Source: Pseudomonas fluorescens
GTDB taxonomy: Bacteria > Pseudomonadota > Gammaproteobacteria > Pseudomonadales > Pseudomonadaceae
NCBI RefSeq assembly: GCF_001623525.1
Contig: NZ_CP015225.1
Location: forward strand, 3,782,001 to 3,846,000
Reading direction: 5' to 3'
Length of the DNA: 64,000 nt
The position numbers and the translations under genes were made by a program. A model generated the notes under the pieces. That model was not told the DNA's origin, did not search any database, and saw only the letters and a program-made list of their open reading frames with translations. Positions 20,551-30,077 of the stretch are shown piece after piece; position 1 is the stretch's first letter; every line of letters starts with the position of its first letter.

Positions 20551-22104
20551 TCAGGTAATCGGCGCCGGGTTGAACAAGGTGATGTCGTTGTGCAACTTGT
20601 GCCGCTCGGCCCAGGTCTGCTTCTTGCCGCTGGCCACGTCCAGGTAGTAGTGGAACAGCTCCCAACCCAGTTCCTCGATGGTCGCGCGTCCAGTGGCGAT
20701 GCGACCGGCATCGATGTCGATCAGGTCCGGCCAGCGCTGGGCCAGTTCGGTGCGGGTCGAGACTTTCACTACCGGGGCCATCGCCAAGCCGTACGGCGTG
20801 CCTCGGCCGGTGGTGAACACGTGCAGGTTCATCCCCGCCGCCAGTTGCAACGTGCCGCAGACAAAATCGCTGGCCGGTGTGGCGCAGAAGATCAGGCCCT
20901 TTTGCTTGAAGCGTTCGCCCGGGCCGAGCACACCGTTGATCGCGCTGCTGCCAGACTTGACGATCGAGCCCAGGGATTTTTCGACGATGTTCGACAGCCC
21001 GCCCTTCTTGTTGCCTGGCGTGGTGTTGGCACTGCGATCGGCTTCGCCCTTGGCCAGGTAGCGGTCGTACCAGTCCATTTCCCGCACCAGCTCCTGGGCG
21101 ACTTCCTGGGTTTGCGCCCGGGAGGTCAGCAGGTAGATCGCATCGCGCACTTCGGTGACTTCGGAAAACATCACCGTCGCCCCCGCCCGCAGCAGCAGGT
21201 CCGAGGCGTAGCCGAGCGCCGGGTTGGCGGTGATGCCGGAAAACGCATCGCTGCCACCGCACTGCATGCCCAGGATCAGCTCCGACGCCGGCACGGTTTC
21301 GCGGCGGCGCTGGTCGAGTTTCTTCAAGCGGGTTTCGGCCAGCTCCATGATCTGCTCGATCATTTCGGTGAAACCGTGACTGGAATCTTGCAAGCGATAC
21401 AACCACGGCTCGCTGAGATCCACTGAACTGTCGTTTTCGTGCATCACCTGCCCGGCCTGCAATTTCTCGCAGCCCAGGCTGATCACCAGTGCCTCGCCGC
21501 CCAGGTTCGGGTTGCGTGCCAGGTTGCGCACGGTGCGGATCGGGATGTACGCATCGGTGGCGGTGATCGCCACGCCGCAACCGTAGCTGTGGGTCAGCGC
21601 CACCACGTCATCGACGTTCGGGTACTTGGGCAGCAGCTCATCCTTGATGCGCTTGACCGCGTGGTCCAGCACCCCGGTCACGCACTGCACCGTGGTGGTG
21701 ATGCCCAGGATGTTGCGCGTGCCGACGGTGCCGTCGGCGTTGCGATAACCCTCGAAGGTGTAGCCCTCCAGCGGCGCATCGGCCACCGGCACATCGGTGG
21801 ACAGCGGCAGGCTGTCCAGCGGCGGCGCGGTGGGCATGCGCAACTGGTCTTCCTTGACCCAGCTGCCACGGGGAATCGGTTGCAACGCGTAGCCAATGAC
21901 CTGGCCGTAGCGAATCACCTCGCCACCCTGGGGAATATCTTCCAGGGTGACCTTGTGGCTCTGGGGGACAAAGTCCACGGTAACCAGGCCGTCCGGGAAC
22001 TCGGTCCCGGCCGGTACGCCTTGGTCATTGACGACGATCACCACATTGTCCCGCTCGTGCAGGCGGATGTAACGCGGCGAATCGGCATGTTCAATCAGTT
22101 GCAT
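20551..22104 (-). CDS. garD: Galactarate dehydratase
   Basis: The ATG at 22104 ([24 protein letters not shown]) gives 517 residues; the frame upstream overlaps the permease gene and is not family sequence. An N-terminal SAF domain (about residues 1-90) is followed by the long GarD/AltD catalytic part with [26 protein letters not shown] and [18 protein letters not shown]. It dehydrates galactarate to 5-dehydro-4-deoxyglucarate, the substrate of KdgD encoded in the same operon. It is the last gene of the operon, after the permease. A glucarate dehydratase is not in view. Confidence 0.94.
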   Translation of the reverse strand: MQLIEHADSPRYIRLHERDNVVIVVNDQGVPAGTEFPDGLVTVDFVPQSHKVTLEDIPQGGEVIRYGQVIGYALQPIPRGSWVKEDQLRMPTAPPLDSLPLSTDVPVADAPLEGYTFEGYRNADGTVGTRNILGITTTVQCVTGVLDHAVKRIKDELLPKYPNVDDVVALTHSYGCGVAITATDAYIPIRTVRNLARNPNLGGEALVISLGCEKLQAGQVMHENDSSVDLSEPWLYRLQDSSHGFTEMIEQIMELAETRLKKLDQRRRETVPASELILGMQCGGSDAFSGITANPALGYASDLLLRAGATVMFSEVTEVRDAIYLLTSRAQTQEVAQELVREMDWYDRYLAKGEADRSANTTPGNKKGGLSNIVEKSLGSIVKSGSSAINGVLGPGERFKQKGLIFCATPASDFVCGTLQLAAGMNLHVFTTGRGTPYGLAMAPVVKVSTRTELAQRWPDLIDIDAGRIATGRATIEELGWELFHYYLDVASGKKQTWAERHKLHNDITLFNPAPIT

Positions 22105-22117
22105 TGATGCCGCTCCT

Positions 22118-23482
22118 TCAGGATTTAGCTTCAGACAGGCTGGAGATGCCGGCATCCTTGGCCGTTGGTTCCTTGAGCACCACACGCTTGATCGGCCCAA
22201 CGATGACCAGGTAGCTGAACACCGCCATCAGCGCGTTGCAACCGACGAACACCAATGCCCATTTGAACGAACCGGTGGAGCTGATGATGTAGCCGATGAC
22301 GATTGGCGTGGTGATCGACGCCAGGTTGCCGAAGGTGTTGAACAGGCCACCGCTCAGACCGGCGATCTGTTTTGGCGAGGTGTCGGACACCACGGCCCAG
22401 CCCAGCGCGCCCACGCCTTTACCGAAGAAGGCCAGGGCCATGAAGCCCACCACCATCCATTCGATGTCCACGTAGTTGCAGGCCACGATGCTGCTGGAAA
22501 CCAGCAGGCCGGCGATGATCGGCGTCTTGCGGGCGAAGGTCAGCGAGTGGCCCTTGCGCAGCAGGTAATCGGAAATCACCCCGCCAAGGACACCGCCGAT
22601 GAAACCGCAGATCGCCGGCAAGGACGCGATGAAACCGGCCTTGAGGATGGTCATGCCGCGTTCCTGCACCAGGTACACCGGGAACCAGGTCAGGAAGAAG
22701 TACGTGATGCCGTTGATGCAGTATTGGCCCAGGTACACGCCGAGCATCATGCGGTTGGTCAGCAGTTGACGGATGTAATCCCACTTCGGACCGTCGGCTT
22801 TCTTTTCCTTGCCCTTGTCCTGGTCCATGTCGACCATCGCGCCGTTGGCGGCGATGTGATTGAACTCGGCTTCGTTGATCATCGGGTGCTGGCGCGGGCT
22901 GTAGATCACTTTCAGCCAGATCAGCGAGAACACGATACCGATCACGCCCATCACGATGAACACGTGCTGCCAGCCGAAACGGTAGACGATCCAGCCCATC
23001 AGCGGTGCGAACAACACGGTGGCGAAATACTGCGCCGAGTTGAAAATCGCCGAGGCGGTGCCGCGTTCTGCGGTGGGGAACCAGGCGGCGACGATCCGTG
23101 CGTTGCCCGGGAAGGACGGCGCTTCGGCCAACCCCACCAGGAAGCGCAACATGAACAGCGCAACCACGGCCGTGGACATGCCGAATTCACCGACATAGCC
23201 TTGCAGCACGGTGAACAACGACCAGGTGAAAATGCTCAAGGCATAGATTTTTTTCGAGCCGAAACGGTCGAGCAGCCAGCCGCCAGGAATCTGCCCAGCC
23301 ACGTAGGCCCAGCCGAAAGCGGAGAAGATATAACCGAGGGTAACGGCATCGATGCCGAGGTCTTTTTGCAGGCTGGAGCCTGCGATCGCGATGGTGGCAC
23401 GGTCGGCATAGTTGATCGTCGTCACCAAAAACAGCATGAGCAGGATCAAATAGCGGACGTGCGTCGGCTTGGTCGCTTGCAT
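22118..23482 (-). CDS. MFS transporter for glucarate/galactarate (GudP/GarP type)
   Basis: The 454-residue permease belongs to the anion:cation symporter branch of the MFS: the first segment contains [12 protein letters not shown], and [21 protein letters not shown] is the loop after segment 2. About twelve membrane segments are visible, with the long central loop near residues 190-235 (rich in Lys, [10 protein letters not shown]). Family members GudP and GarP import glucarate and galactarate with protons. Its place between the dehydrogenase and garD supports that substrate. Only 13 bases separate it from garD. Confidence 0.92.
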   Translation of the reverse strand: MQATKPTHVRYLILLMLFLVTTINYADRATIAIAGSSLQKDLGIDAVTLGYIFSAFGWAYVAGQIPGGWLLDRFGSKKIYALSIFTWSLFTVLQGYVGEFGMSTAVVALFMLRFLVGLAEAPSFPGNARIVAAWFPTAERGTASAIFNSAQYFATVLFAPLMGWIVYRFGWQHVFIVMGVIGIVFSLIWLKVIYSPRQHPMINEAEFNHIAANGAMVDMDQDKGKEKKADGPKWDYIRQLLTNRMMLGVYLGQYCINGITYFFLTWFPVYLVQERGMTILKAGFIASLPAICGFIGGVLGGVISDYLLRKGHSLTFARKTPIIAGLLVSSSIVACNYVDIEWMVVGFMALAFFGKGVGALGWAVVSDTSPKQIAGLSGGLFNTFGNLASITTPIVIGYIISSTGSFKWALVFVGCNALMAVFSYLVIVGPIKRVVLKEPTAKDAGISSLSEAKS

Positions 23483-23530
23483 GTAGAGGTACTCCCACTA
23501 TTTATTTTTATGCGGGTTAGCAGATTGTGA

Positions 23531-23558
23531 CGCCAGGGCGGGATCATCCGCCCTGGCG
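23531..23558 (-). promoter_or_regulatory. Perfect 11-bp hairpin inside the glucarate operon
   Basis: CGCCAGGGCGG and CCGCCCTGGCG pair perfectly around a six-base loop in the spacer between the dehydrogenase stop and the permease start. No U-run follows, so an mRNA-stabilising or differential-expression hairpin is more likely than a terminator. Confidence 0.6.
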
Positions 23559-23567
23559 GTGTCGCAC

Positions 23568-25013
23568 TTACGATCCGATGTAAGAAGTTTTAACCACGGT
23601 GTAGAACTCTTGCGCGTAGCGGCCTTGCTCACGCGAACCATAGGACGAACCTTTGCGACCGCCGAACGGCACGTGGTAATCCACGCCGGCGGTCGGCAGG
23701 TTGACCATCACCATGCCCGCCTGGGAATGGCGCTTGAAGTGGTTGGCATACTTCAGCGAGGTGGTAGCGATACCGGCGGACAGACCGAACTCGGTGTCGT
23801 TGGCCATTGCCAGCGCCGCCTCGTAGTCGGCCACGCGCACGACGTTGGCCACAGGGCCGAAGATCTCTTCGCGGCTGATGCGCATCGAGGCTTCGCTGTC
23901 GGCGAACAGGGTCGGCGCCAGGAAGTAACCTTCGGTGTCGCAGGTCACCAAGCCACCACCGCTCACCAGCCGCGCACCTTCGCTCTGGCCAATGTCGATG
24001 TACTTCAAGTCCTGGCTGAGCTGGGCTTCGGAAACCACCGGGCCGATGTCAGTGCCGGCCTTCAACGCATGACCGACCTTGATCGACTGCATGCGCTCGG
24101 CCATCGCCGCGACGAACTTGTCGTGAATGCCAGCGGTGACGATCAGGCGACTGGAGGCCGTGCAACGTTGACCGGTGGAGTAGAACGCGCTCTGCACCGC
24201 CAGTTCGACGGCTTGCTTGAGGTCGGCGTCGTCGAGGATGATCTGCGGGTTCTTGCCGCCCATCTCCAACTGAACCTTGGCTTGTCGCGACACGCAGTTG
24301 ACCGCGATCTGCCGGCCCACGCCCACGGAACCGGTGAAGCTGATGCCGTCGACTTTCGGGCTGTTGACCAGAATGTCGCCGACCACACGGCCGCTGCCCA
24401 TCACCAGGTTGAACGCACCGGCCGGGAAACCGGCGCGGGAAATGATTTCCGCCAGGGCCCAGGCACAGCCCGGCACCAATTCGGCGGGTTTGATCACCAC
24501 GCAGTTGCCGTAGGCCAGGGCCGGGGCGATTTTCCACGCGGGAATGGCAATCGGGAAGTTCCAGGGGGTGATCAGGCCGACCACACCCAGGGCTTCGCGG
24601 GTGACTTCGACGTTGACGCCCGGACGCACCGACGGCACGTAATCGCCGGACAGGCGCAGGCATTCACCGGCGAAGAATTTGAAAATGTTACCGGCGCGGG
24701 TCACTTCGCCGATGGCTTCGGGCAGGGTCTTGCCCTCTTCCCGGGCCAGCAATTGGCCGAGTTCTTCACGGCGGGCGAGGATCTCGCTACCGACTTTGTC
24801 CAGCGCATCGTGACGGGCCTGGATGCCTGAGGTCGACCAGGCCGGAAACGCGGCGCGGGCGGCTTCGATGGCGGCATTGACTTGCGCTGCGTCAGCCTTG
24901 GCGTATTCACCGATGACATCGGACAGGTCAGACGGGTTGATGTTGGTGCAATAGTCAGCACCGGCCACCCACTGACCGTTGATGTAGTTATCGAAACGCT
25001 TTGAATCTGCCAC
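23568..25013 (-). CDS. Aldehyde dehydrogenase, 2,5-dioxovalerate (alpha-ketoglutarate semialdehyde) type
   Basis: A GTG at 25013 lies just after AGGAGGAG, giving 481 residues (MADSKRFDNYINGQWV); this site decides the start over a longer frame. Aldehyde dehydrogenase motifs are clear: LITPWNFPIAIPAWK, the cofactor loop FTGSVGVGRQIA, the general base Glu in LEMGGKNPQI (about residue 255) and the nucleophile Cys in GQRCTASSRLI (about 289). In this operon it would oxidise 2,5-dioxopentanoate, the product of KdgD, to 2-oxoglutarate. A plain succinate-semialdehyde activity would be hard to distinguish by sequence, but the context decides. Confidence 0.93.
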   Translation of the reverse strand: MADSKRFDNYINGQWVAGADYCTNINPSDLSDVIGEYAKADAAQVNAAIEAARAAFPAWSTSGIQARHDALDKVGSEILARREELGQLLAREEGKTLPEAIGEVTRAGNIFKFFAGECLRLSGDYVPSVRPGVNVEVTREALGVVGLITPWNFPIAIPAWKIAPALAYGNCVVIKPAELVPGCAWALAEIISRAGFPAGAFNLVMGSGRVVGDILVNSPKVDGISFTGSVGVGRQIAVNCVSRQAKVQLEMGGKNPQIILDDADLKQAVELAVQSAFYSTGQRCTASSRLIVTAGIHDKFVAAMAERMQSIKVGHALKAGTDIGPVVSEAQLSQDLKYIDIGQSEGARLVSGGGLVTCDTEGYFLAPTLFADSEASMRISREEIFGPVANVVRVADYEAALAMANDTEFGLSAGIATTSLKYANHFKRHSQAGMVMVNLPTAGVDYHVPFGGRKGSSYGSREQGRYAQEFYTVVKTSYIGS

Positions 25014-25050
25014 GGATGCTCCTCCTAACAAAAAGCCTGTCTAGTCCCAA

Positions 25051-25159
25051 GATCATTCCCACGCGCTGCGCGGGGACGCCTCAACGGACGCTCCGCGTTC
25101 GGCTTAAGGGACGCAGAGCGTCCCTGGCTGCATTCCCACGCAGAGCGTGGGAACGATCA
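25051..25159. repeat. Palindromic repeat, GATCGTTCCCACGC family, second copy
   Basis: Outer arms GATCATTCCCACGCGCTGCG and CGCAGAGCGTGGGAACGATC match the copy at 20428-20535, with internal palindromes GGACGCTCCGCG and CGCAGAGCGTCC. It lies inside the operon between kdgD and the dehydrogenase gene, so it is transcribed. Confidence 0.8.
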
Positions 25160-25206
25160 AGCCTTACGCAAAAGCCGCTGATCGCTCAGCGGCCTTCTCG
25201 GGTCTG

Positions 25207-26118
25207 TTATTGCTTGCCTTGCTTGTCGATCAGCGCGGCCAGGGCTTCGTATTCTTCTGGCAGCAGATCGGTCAGCGGCGTGCGCACAGGACCTGCGTCG
25301 TAGCCGACGATTTTCGCGCCGGCCTTGACGATGCTCACCGCGTAACCGGCCTTGCGGTTGCGGATGTCCAGGTAAGGCAGGAAGAAGTCGTCGATGATTT
25401 TGCCGACGGTCTCGTGATCGTCGCGGGCAATGGCGTGGTAGAAGTCCATCGCGGTTTTCGGAATGAAGTTGAACACCGCCGAGGAGTAGACCGGCACGCC
25501 CAGGGCCTTGTAGGCCGCGGCATAGACTTCAGCGGTCGGCAGGCCGCCCAGGTAGCTGAAACGATCGCCGAGGCGACGACGGATCGACACCATCAGCTCG
25601 ATATCACCCAGGCCATCCTTGTAGCCGATCAGGTTCGGGCAGCGCTCGGCCAGGCGTTCCAGCTGAGTGGCGTTCAGGCGGCAAACGTTGCGGTTGTACA
25701 CCACCACGCCGATTTTCACCGATTTGCACACGGCTTCAACGTGGGCGGCGACGCCGTCTTGGCTGGCTTCGGTCAGGTAGTGCGGCAGCAGCAACAGGCC
25801 CTTGGCGCCCAGGCGCTCGGCTTCTTGAGCGTATTCGATGGCCTGGCGAGTGGCACCGCCAACACCGGCAAGAATTGGCACGCTGGTGGCGCAGGTATCG
25901 ACGGCGGTCTTGATGACTTGCGAATACTCGCTGGCGGCCAGGGAGAAGAATTCACCGGTGCCGCCTGCTGCGAACAGCGCAGAAGCGCCGTACGGGGCCA
26001 GCCACTCGAGACGCTTGATGTAGCTGGCGCGATTGAAATCGCCTTGGGCAGTGAAATCGGTGACCGGGAACGACAGCAGGCCAGACGAGAGGATGGACTT
26101 CAGTTCTTGTGGATTCAT
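25207..26118 (-). CDS. kdgD: 5-dehydro-4-deoxyglucarate dehydratase
   Basis: This 303-residue class I aldolase of the DHDPS/NAL superfamily carries the pyruvate-binding [10 protein letters not shown] (about residues 52-61), the catalytic Tyr in VVYNRN (about 146) and the Schiff-base Lys in [11 protein letters not shown] (about 174). It decarboxylates and dehydrates 5-dehydro-4-deoxyglucarate to 2,5-dioxopentanoate. It is the first gene of the kdgD-dehydrogenase-permease-garD operon. A promoter with an overlapping inverted repeat lies just upstream. Confidence 0.96.
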   Translation of the reverse strand: MNPQELKSILSSGLLSFPVTDFTAQGDFNRASYIKRLEWLAPYGASALFAAGGTGEFFSLAASEYSQVIKTAVDTCATSVPILAGVGGATRQAIEYAQEAERLGAKGLLLLPHYLTEASQDGVAAHVEAVCKSVKIGVVVYNRNVCRLNATQLERLAERCPNLIGYKDGLGDIELMVSIRRRLGDRFSYLGGLPTAEVYAAAYKALGVPVYSSAVFNFIPKTAMDFYHAIARDDHETVGKIIDDFFLPYLDIRNRKAGYAVSIVKAGAKIVGYDAGPVRTPLTDLLPEEYEALAALIDKQGKQ

Positions 26119-26172
26119 TATTCGAACACCCTGGGACGCAAAATGTGTATGAAATGGTTAAGCTTCGGCCAG

Positions 26173-26196
26173 AAGTTGTAGGTCATCGTACAACTT
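26173..26196. promoter_or_regulatory. Candidate operator for the FadR-type regulator
   Basis: AAGTTGTA-N8-TACAACTT is a perfect inverted repeat. Read on the minus strand its centre contains TTGTACGATGACC, which matches TTGTACGATCACC upstream of the regulator gene (28141-28153) at 12 of 13 positions. It overlaps the candidate -10 box of kdgD, as expected for a repressor site. Confidence 0.6.
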
Positions 26197-26212
26197 AAAA
26201 TACACACGTCAA
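26185..26212 (-). promoter_or_regulatory. Candidate sigma-70 promoter of the kdgD operon
   Basis: On the minus strand TTGACG (-35) and TACGAT (-10) are 16 bases apart, about 67 bases before the kdgD ATG. The -10 box lies within the inverted repeat at 26173-26196. Confidence 0.55.
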
Positions 26213-26486
26213 CTGCATTTCGTCTTTTGTCAGGTGTGAGAGCACAGGGAGCGCTCGCAAAGCCTTGTAAATCGGGCCGTCTGGCGGAATTGGAAAGCAA
26301 TGAAACTTGCGGGCGAGTGCCCAGGACCGCTCATCGCGACTGTCAACTCTGTCAGTAGGCGACGTTACGGGACGGAGGCATAACGGCAGTGTGGCCGTGC
26401 AACGCCCGGCCGTGGTCCTTTTCCGAAACCTTTAAAGTGAGTCGCCCGTACGCGACGATCAGGGCCGCCTCACAAGGAGTGACATC
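26213..26486. other. Intergenic stretch between the divergent kdgD promoter and a small hypothetical gene
   Basis: I see no gene or repeat here. CACAAGGAG at about 26471 is the ribosome site of the plus-strand gene at 26487. TTTAAAGTGAG and other AT-richer bases near 26430 could hold its promoter, but no convincing boxes were found. Confidence 0.4.
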
Positions 26487-26843
26487 ATGGCGAAGACGTA
26501 TGCGAAACCGACGCTCAGGGATTTTCCAGCCACAGGGGAAGTCACGGTCAGCTTGTCAAAGACAAAGACGTTAACCGTGAAAATTCCGGATGCAGATTTC
26601 GACCGCTACTCGAACGCCCAACTGACTCTGGGCGTCGGCTCGACACATCCAACTTCGGTAGGCGCGTTTACATCTCTGACCGACGGCGAGGAAGGTACGC
26701 CACGCAAGGGGGTGACAGTGACGCTAACCCATGCCGACTTGACAGCTTACGTCGGCCAATTGGTTGAGCTTCGTTACGTGGTGAGTTACGAGAGCTGGGA
26801 TCCCGATACATCCGAGCCGCAAATGTTGCGGATCAGTGCGTAG
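26487..26843 (+). CDS. Hypothetical protein, probably a small all-beta domain
   Basis: I do not recognise a named family. The 118-residue protein follows a clear AAGGAG ribosome site. It has alternating hydrophobic strands (GEVTVSLSKTKTLTVKIP, KGVTVTLTHADLTAYVGQLVELRYVVSY) and no signal peptide, cysteines or membrane segment, which suggests an Ig-like or jelly-roll beta sandwich. Similar-looking strand patterns occur in the repeated modules of large Pseudomonas surface proteins, but this one is a single unit. It is divergent from kdgD and followed by REPINs. The codon use is somewhat less GC-rich than in the neighbours. Confidence 0.65.
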   Translation: MAKTYAKPTLRDFPATGEVTVSLSKTKTLTVKIPDADFDRYSNAQLTLGVGSTHPTSVGAFTSLTDGEEGTPRKGVTVTLTHADLTAYVGQLVELRYVVSYESWDPDTSEPQMLRISA

Positions 26844-26922
26844 GATTGGCGCCTACGATTTGTCAGACAGGCAAACAGATCGAAAACCGGACACCGCTCT
26901 CTTTGCCGAGGGGATGCTTTTT

Positions 26923-27052
26923 GTGGCGAGGGAGCTTGCTCCCGCTGGGGCGCGCAGCGGCCCTAGAGCCCGGCGACACGGTGGATCAGGTTGATTGAGT
27001 GAGCTTGAGAGGGGCTGCTGCGCAGCCCAGCGGGAGCAAGCTCCCTCGCCAC
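26923..27052. repeat. REPIN, first copy of a duplicated unit
   Basis: This 130-base REPIN is repeated almost exactly at 27189-27318, including its non-REP centre (GGTGGATCAGGTTGATTGAG). The first few differences are single bases in the centre (GAGCCCGGCGACA against GAACCCGGCAACG). Confidence 0.9.
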
Positions 27053-27106
27053 AAAAGCTCAAAAGCTCAAAAGCTCAAAAGCTCAAAAGCTCAAAAGCTC
27101 AAAAGC
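27053..27106. repeat. Octanucleotide tandem array (AAAAGCTC)6
   Basis: Six perfect copies of AAAAGCTC are followed by AAAAGC. The array begins directly at the end of the first duplicated REPIN. The sequence after it, AAAAGCATCC, also follows the second REPIN directly, so the array looks like an expansion inserted at a duplication junction. Confidence 0.95.
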
Positions 27107-27188
27107 ATCCCGCTCGACCAACCGATTTGCTCTTGAAACTGACACTGATTCGAGGCATTCCCTTAACCCGCGCCGTGCCCAATTCCCC

Positions 27189-27318
27189 GTGGCGAGGGAG
27201 CTTGCTCCCGCTGGGGCGCGCAGCGGCCCTAGAACCCGGCAACGCGGTGGATCAGGTTGATTGAGTGAGCTTGAGAGGGGCTGCTGCGCAGCCCAGCGGG
27301 AGCAAGCTCCCTCGCCAC
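27189..27318. repeat. REPIN, second copy of a duplicated unit
   Basis: Same length (130 bases) and nearly the same sequence as 26923-27052, in the same orientation, with the shared right flank AAAAGCATCC. It ends 24 bases past the stop of the regulator gene. Confidence 0.9.
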
Positions 27319-27342
27319 AAAAGCATCCTGTCACCAGCGTCT

Positions 27343-28089
27343 TCAGCCCTGCGCCTGCGCCTCTTCATGGGCCTGGCGCAGCCTTTCACGGCTGTTGGTC
27401 AGGTGCAAACGCATGGCCGCACGCGCCGCCTCGGAGTCCTGGCGGGCGATGGCGTCGTAGATCTCCTCGTGCTCACGGCTCAGGCGGTTCATGTAGCGCT
27501 GCTGGTCATCGTGGGCCAGGCGCGCCGAGTTCACCCGGGTACGCGGAATGATGCTGGTGCCCAGGTGGGTCATGATGTCGGTGAAGTAGCGGTTGCCGGT
27601 GGACAGAGCGATTTCCAGGTGGAAGGCGAAGTCCGAGGCCACCGCATCGCTGGCGTGGGCGGCGCTTTCGTTCAAGGCGTCGAGGGCGGCGCGCATGGCG
27701 GCCAGTTGCTCGTCGCTGCGTCGCTGCGCCGCCAACCCGGCGGATTCCACTTCCAGGCTGATGCGCAACTCCAGGATCGCCAGCACGTCACGCAAGGTGA
27801 CCACGGTGGCCGGGTCGATGCGAAAACCGCTCGGACTCGGCGTGTCCAGCACGAAAGTGCCGATGCCATGGCGGGTTTCCACCTGGCCGGCCGCCTGCAA
27901 GCGGGAAATCGCCTCGCGCACCACGGTTCGGCTGACGCCATGGGCTTCCATGATCGCCGACTCGGTGGGCAATTTATCGCCGCGCTTGAGCAGGCCGTCG
28001 CGAATCTGCTCGGTCAACACCGTCACCAGCTCCTGCGCCAGGCTGCGGCGCTTGCGGGGAAAGCGTGGTACTTCGATCGGGTTTTCCAT
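27343..28089 (-). CDS. GntR/FadR-family transcriptional regulator (FCD domain)
   Basis: The ATG at 28089 (MENPIEVPRFPRKRRSLAQELV) gives 248 residues; the frame upstream crosses a REPIN. The winged helix is at about residues 15-80 (GDKLPTESAIMEAHGVSRTVVREAISRLQAAGQVETRHGIGTFV is read in pieces around PTESAIMEAHGVSRT). The C-terminal FCD domain keeps metal-ligand candidates in DFAFHLEIALSTGN and REHEEIYDAI. It lies beside the glucarate operon on the same strand, and a 13-bp motif upstream of it is nearly identical to one in the kdgD operator. I infer a sugar-acid-responsive repressor of that operon. Confidence 0.9.
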   Translation of the reverse strand: MENPIEVPRFPRKRRSLAQELVTVLTEQIRDGLLKRGDKLPTESAIMEAHGVSRTVVREAISRLQAAGQVETRHGIGTFVLDTPSPSGFRIDPATVVTLRDVLAILELRISLEVESAGLAAQRRSDEQLAAMRAALDALNESAAHASDAVASDFAFHLEIALSTGNRYFTDIMTHLGTSIIPRTRVNSARLAHDDQQRYMNRLSREHEEIYDAIARQDSEAARAAMRLHLTNSRERLRQAHEEAQAQG

Positions 28090-28140
28090 GGGGCTGTGTC
28101 TCGGTAAACGGCTGAATGGCAACATCATAGCGCAACGTGG

Positions 28141-28153
28141 TTGTACGATCACC
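28141..28153 (+). promoter_or_regulatory. Candidate autoregulatory operator of the FadR-type regulator
   Basis: TTGTACGATCACC lies 52 bases upstream of the regulator's ATG and is 12/13 identical to the core of the kdgD operator. It is flanked by GG and GT, giving a loose GGT...ACC dyad. Confidence 0.5.
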
Positions 28154-28188
28154 GTCCCACCGGACAGCCCTCGTTGAGGGTGACCGTT

Positions 28189-28303
28189 GTGGCGAGGGGA
28201 TTTATCCCCGTTGGGCGCAACGCGCCCCATCAAATCACAGGCCCCAATCCAGACCAATCAAGGGGCTGCTACGCAGCCCAGCGGGGATAAATCCCCTCGC
28301 CAC
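28189..28303. repeat. REPIN, GGGGATTTATCCCC variant
   Basis: Arms GTGGCGAGGGGATTTATCCCC and its reverse complement define a third REP variant, with GATTTATC at the tip in place of AGCTTGCT. It separates the regulator gene from the ABC transporter gene. Confidence 0.9.
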
Positions 28304-28324
28304 AACAATGTTCGGCGATGGTCA

Positions 28325-30052
28325 TCAAGCGGTCACAGTACGCTCCACCAGTTGGCCATTTTCGATACGCACATGTCGCGGATGGAAACGTTTCAAACTG
28401 CTTCGGTGGCCAACGCTGACGATGCTCAGGCCCGGCAACTGGTCGATCAGCGCCTGGTACAGCGTGGCTTCGTCTTCTTCATCCATCGCCGACGTGGCTT
28501 CGTCCATGTACAACCATTGCGGTGCATAAAGCAATGCACGGGCAAAGGCCAGGCGTTGTTGCTCGCCGGGCGAGAGCATGCGCTGCCAGTGGTTGCTTTC
28601 ATCCAGCCGCGCAATCAGGTGCGGCAGGCGGCAGGTTTCCAGCACCTGGACATAACGTTCGTTGGGGTAGATATCGCCGGCCTGTGGATAACTCAATACC
28701 TCACGCAGGCTGCCAATCGGTAGATAAGGCTTCTGCGGCAGGAACAGGTAACGCGCGGCCGGAAGCCGGATCGTCCCGTGCCCCGCCGGCCACAAATGCC
28801 CCATCGCCCGCAGCAGGGTCGATTTACCGCTGCCCGAACGGCCACTGAGCATCACCCGCTCGCCCGGTTCCACGGTCATGTCGGCGTTATCGAGCAGATG
28901 GCGACCATCGGCCAAGTCCAACCCCAAGTGCTGAACCTTCAACCCATCGCCCTGGTTTTGTACGTCAATGGCCGGCACGCGGTCTTCGTTGTCGCTCATG
29001 GCCTGGCGGAAACTCAGCAGACGATCGCAGGTGGCGCGCCACGCGGCGAGGTCGGCGTAGGCGCTGATGAACCAGCTGAAGTTCTCCTGCACATTGCCGA
29101 ACGCCGAGTTGATCTGCATGAGCTCGCCCAATTGGATCTTGCCGGCGAAATAACGCGGCGCGGCGACGATGAACGGGAAGATGATCGCGATCTGGCCGTA
29201 GCCGGAGGTGAAGAACGTCAAGCGCTTGGACACCCGCATGATGTCCCAGAAGTTGTGCCAGACCAGGCCGAAACGCCCGCTCAGGCGACGGTTCTCGTTC
29301 GGTTCGCCGTTGTACAACGCAATGCTCTCGGCGTTCTCTCGCACCCGCACCATGGAGAAACGCAGGTCGGCTTCGAAACGTTGCTGGTTGTTGTTCAGAC
29401 CGATCAGGCGTCGGCCGATCAGGTGCGTCAACCAACTGCCCACCGCCGCATACACCAGGGCACACCAGAACATGTAACCCGGGATGGTGTAGCCGAGCAC
29501 CTCGATACTGCCCGACACGCCCCACAAAATGATCGAGAACGACACCAGGCTGACCACGGTGCGCAGCAATCCCAAGCCCAGGCTCAGGGTGTTGGTGGTG
29601 AAACTGTTGAGGTCTTCGGAAATCCGCTGGTCCGGGTTATCGGTGTAGCCGCCCTGCTCCAGCCGGTAATAGTTCTTGTCACTGAGCCAACGGGCGAAAT
29701 GCTGCTCGGTGAGCCAGGCCCGCCAGCGGATAGTGAGCATCTGCGTGAGGTACAAGCGATAAACGGCGCCCAGGATCGCCACCGCCGCGATACCACAGAA
29801 GTACAGGATCAACTGCCAGAACGCCGCGCTGTTCTTCTCCTGCAGGGCGTTGTAGAAATCCTTGTACCAACTGTTGACCCACACCGAGATCGCCACGCTG
29901 AACAGCGAGAGTGCGATGACGGCAATTAACAGCGTCCAGGCCTTGCCCTTCTCCTCACTGCGCCAGTACGGCGTGGTCATTTGCCAGACACGGCGGAAAA
30001 ACTGGCCGCGCACCGCGTCATTGACCGCGGAATATTCAGCGTTCTGATTCAT
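28325..30052 (-). CDS. ABC transporter, fused membrane and ATPase domains (YddA/SbmA-like)
   Basis: The 575-residue half-transporter has an N-terminal membrane domain of the SbmA/BacA type (about residues 30-340, six segments; GGYTDNPDQRISEDLNSF is the diagnostic stretch). Its ATPase domain has Walker A GRSGSGKST (about 405), signature LSPGEQQR (about 495) and Walker B WLYMDEAT (about 515). Relatives include E. coli YddA and the mycobacterial cobalamin importer Rv1819c. It would act as a homodimer in the cytoplasmic membrane. The transported compound is not known. It is monocistronic, with a palindromic element upstream and a REPIN downstream. Confidence 0.9.
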   Translation of the reverse strand: MNQNAEYSAVNDAVRGQFFRRVWQMTTPYWRSEEKGKAWTLLIAVIALSLFSVAISVWVNSWYKDFYNALQEKNSAAFWQLILYFCGIAAVAILGAVYRLYLTQMLTIRWRAWLTEQHFARWLSDKNYYRLEQGGYTDNPDQRISEDLNSFTTNTLSLGLGLLRTVVSLVSFSIILWGVSGSIEVLGYTIPGYMFWCALVYAAVGSWLTHLIGRRLIGLNNNQQRFEADLRFSMVRVRENAESIALYNGEPNENRRLSGRFGLVWHNFWDIMRVSKRLTFFTSGYGQIAIIFPFIVAAPRYFAGKIQLGELMQINSAFGNVQENFSWFISAYADLAAWRATCDRLLSFRQAMSDNEDRVPAIDVQNQGDGLKVQHLGLDLADGRHLLDNADMTVEPGERVMLSGRSGSGKSTLLRAMGHLWPAGHGTIRLPAARYLFLPQKPYLPIGSLREVLSYPQAGDIYPNERYVQVLETCRLPHLIARLDESNHWQRMLSPGEQQRLAFARALLYAPQWLYMDEATSAMDEEDEATLYQALIDQLPGLSIVSVGHRSSLKRFHPRHVRIENGQLVERTVTA

Positions 30053-30077
30053 GGTTAAGGCTCAATAGGGAAAAGAA

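Noticed and set aside
27053..27106. Possible CRISPR-like array
   Set aside because: The unit is only eight bases and perfectly tandem, with no spacers and no cas genes nearby.
26995..27264. Small frames across the duplicated REPINs
   Set aside because: They translate repeat sequence (recurring CGEGACSRWAAQQP-like strings) and have no ribosome sites.
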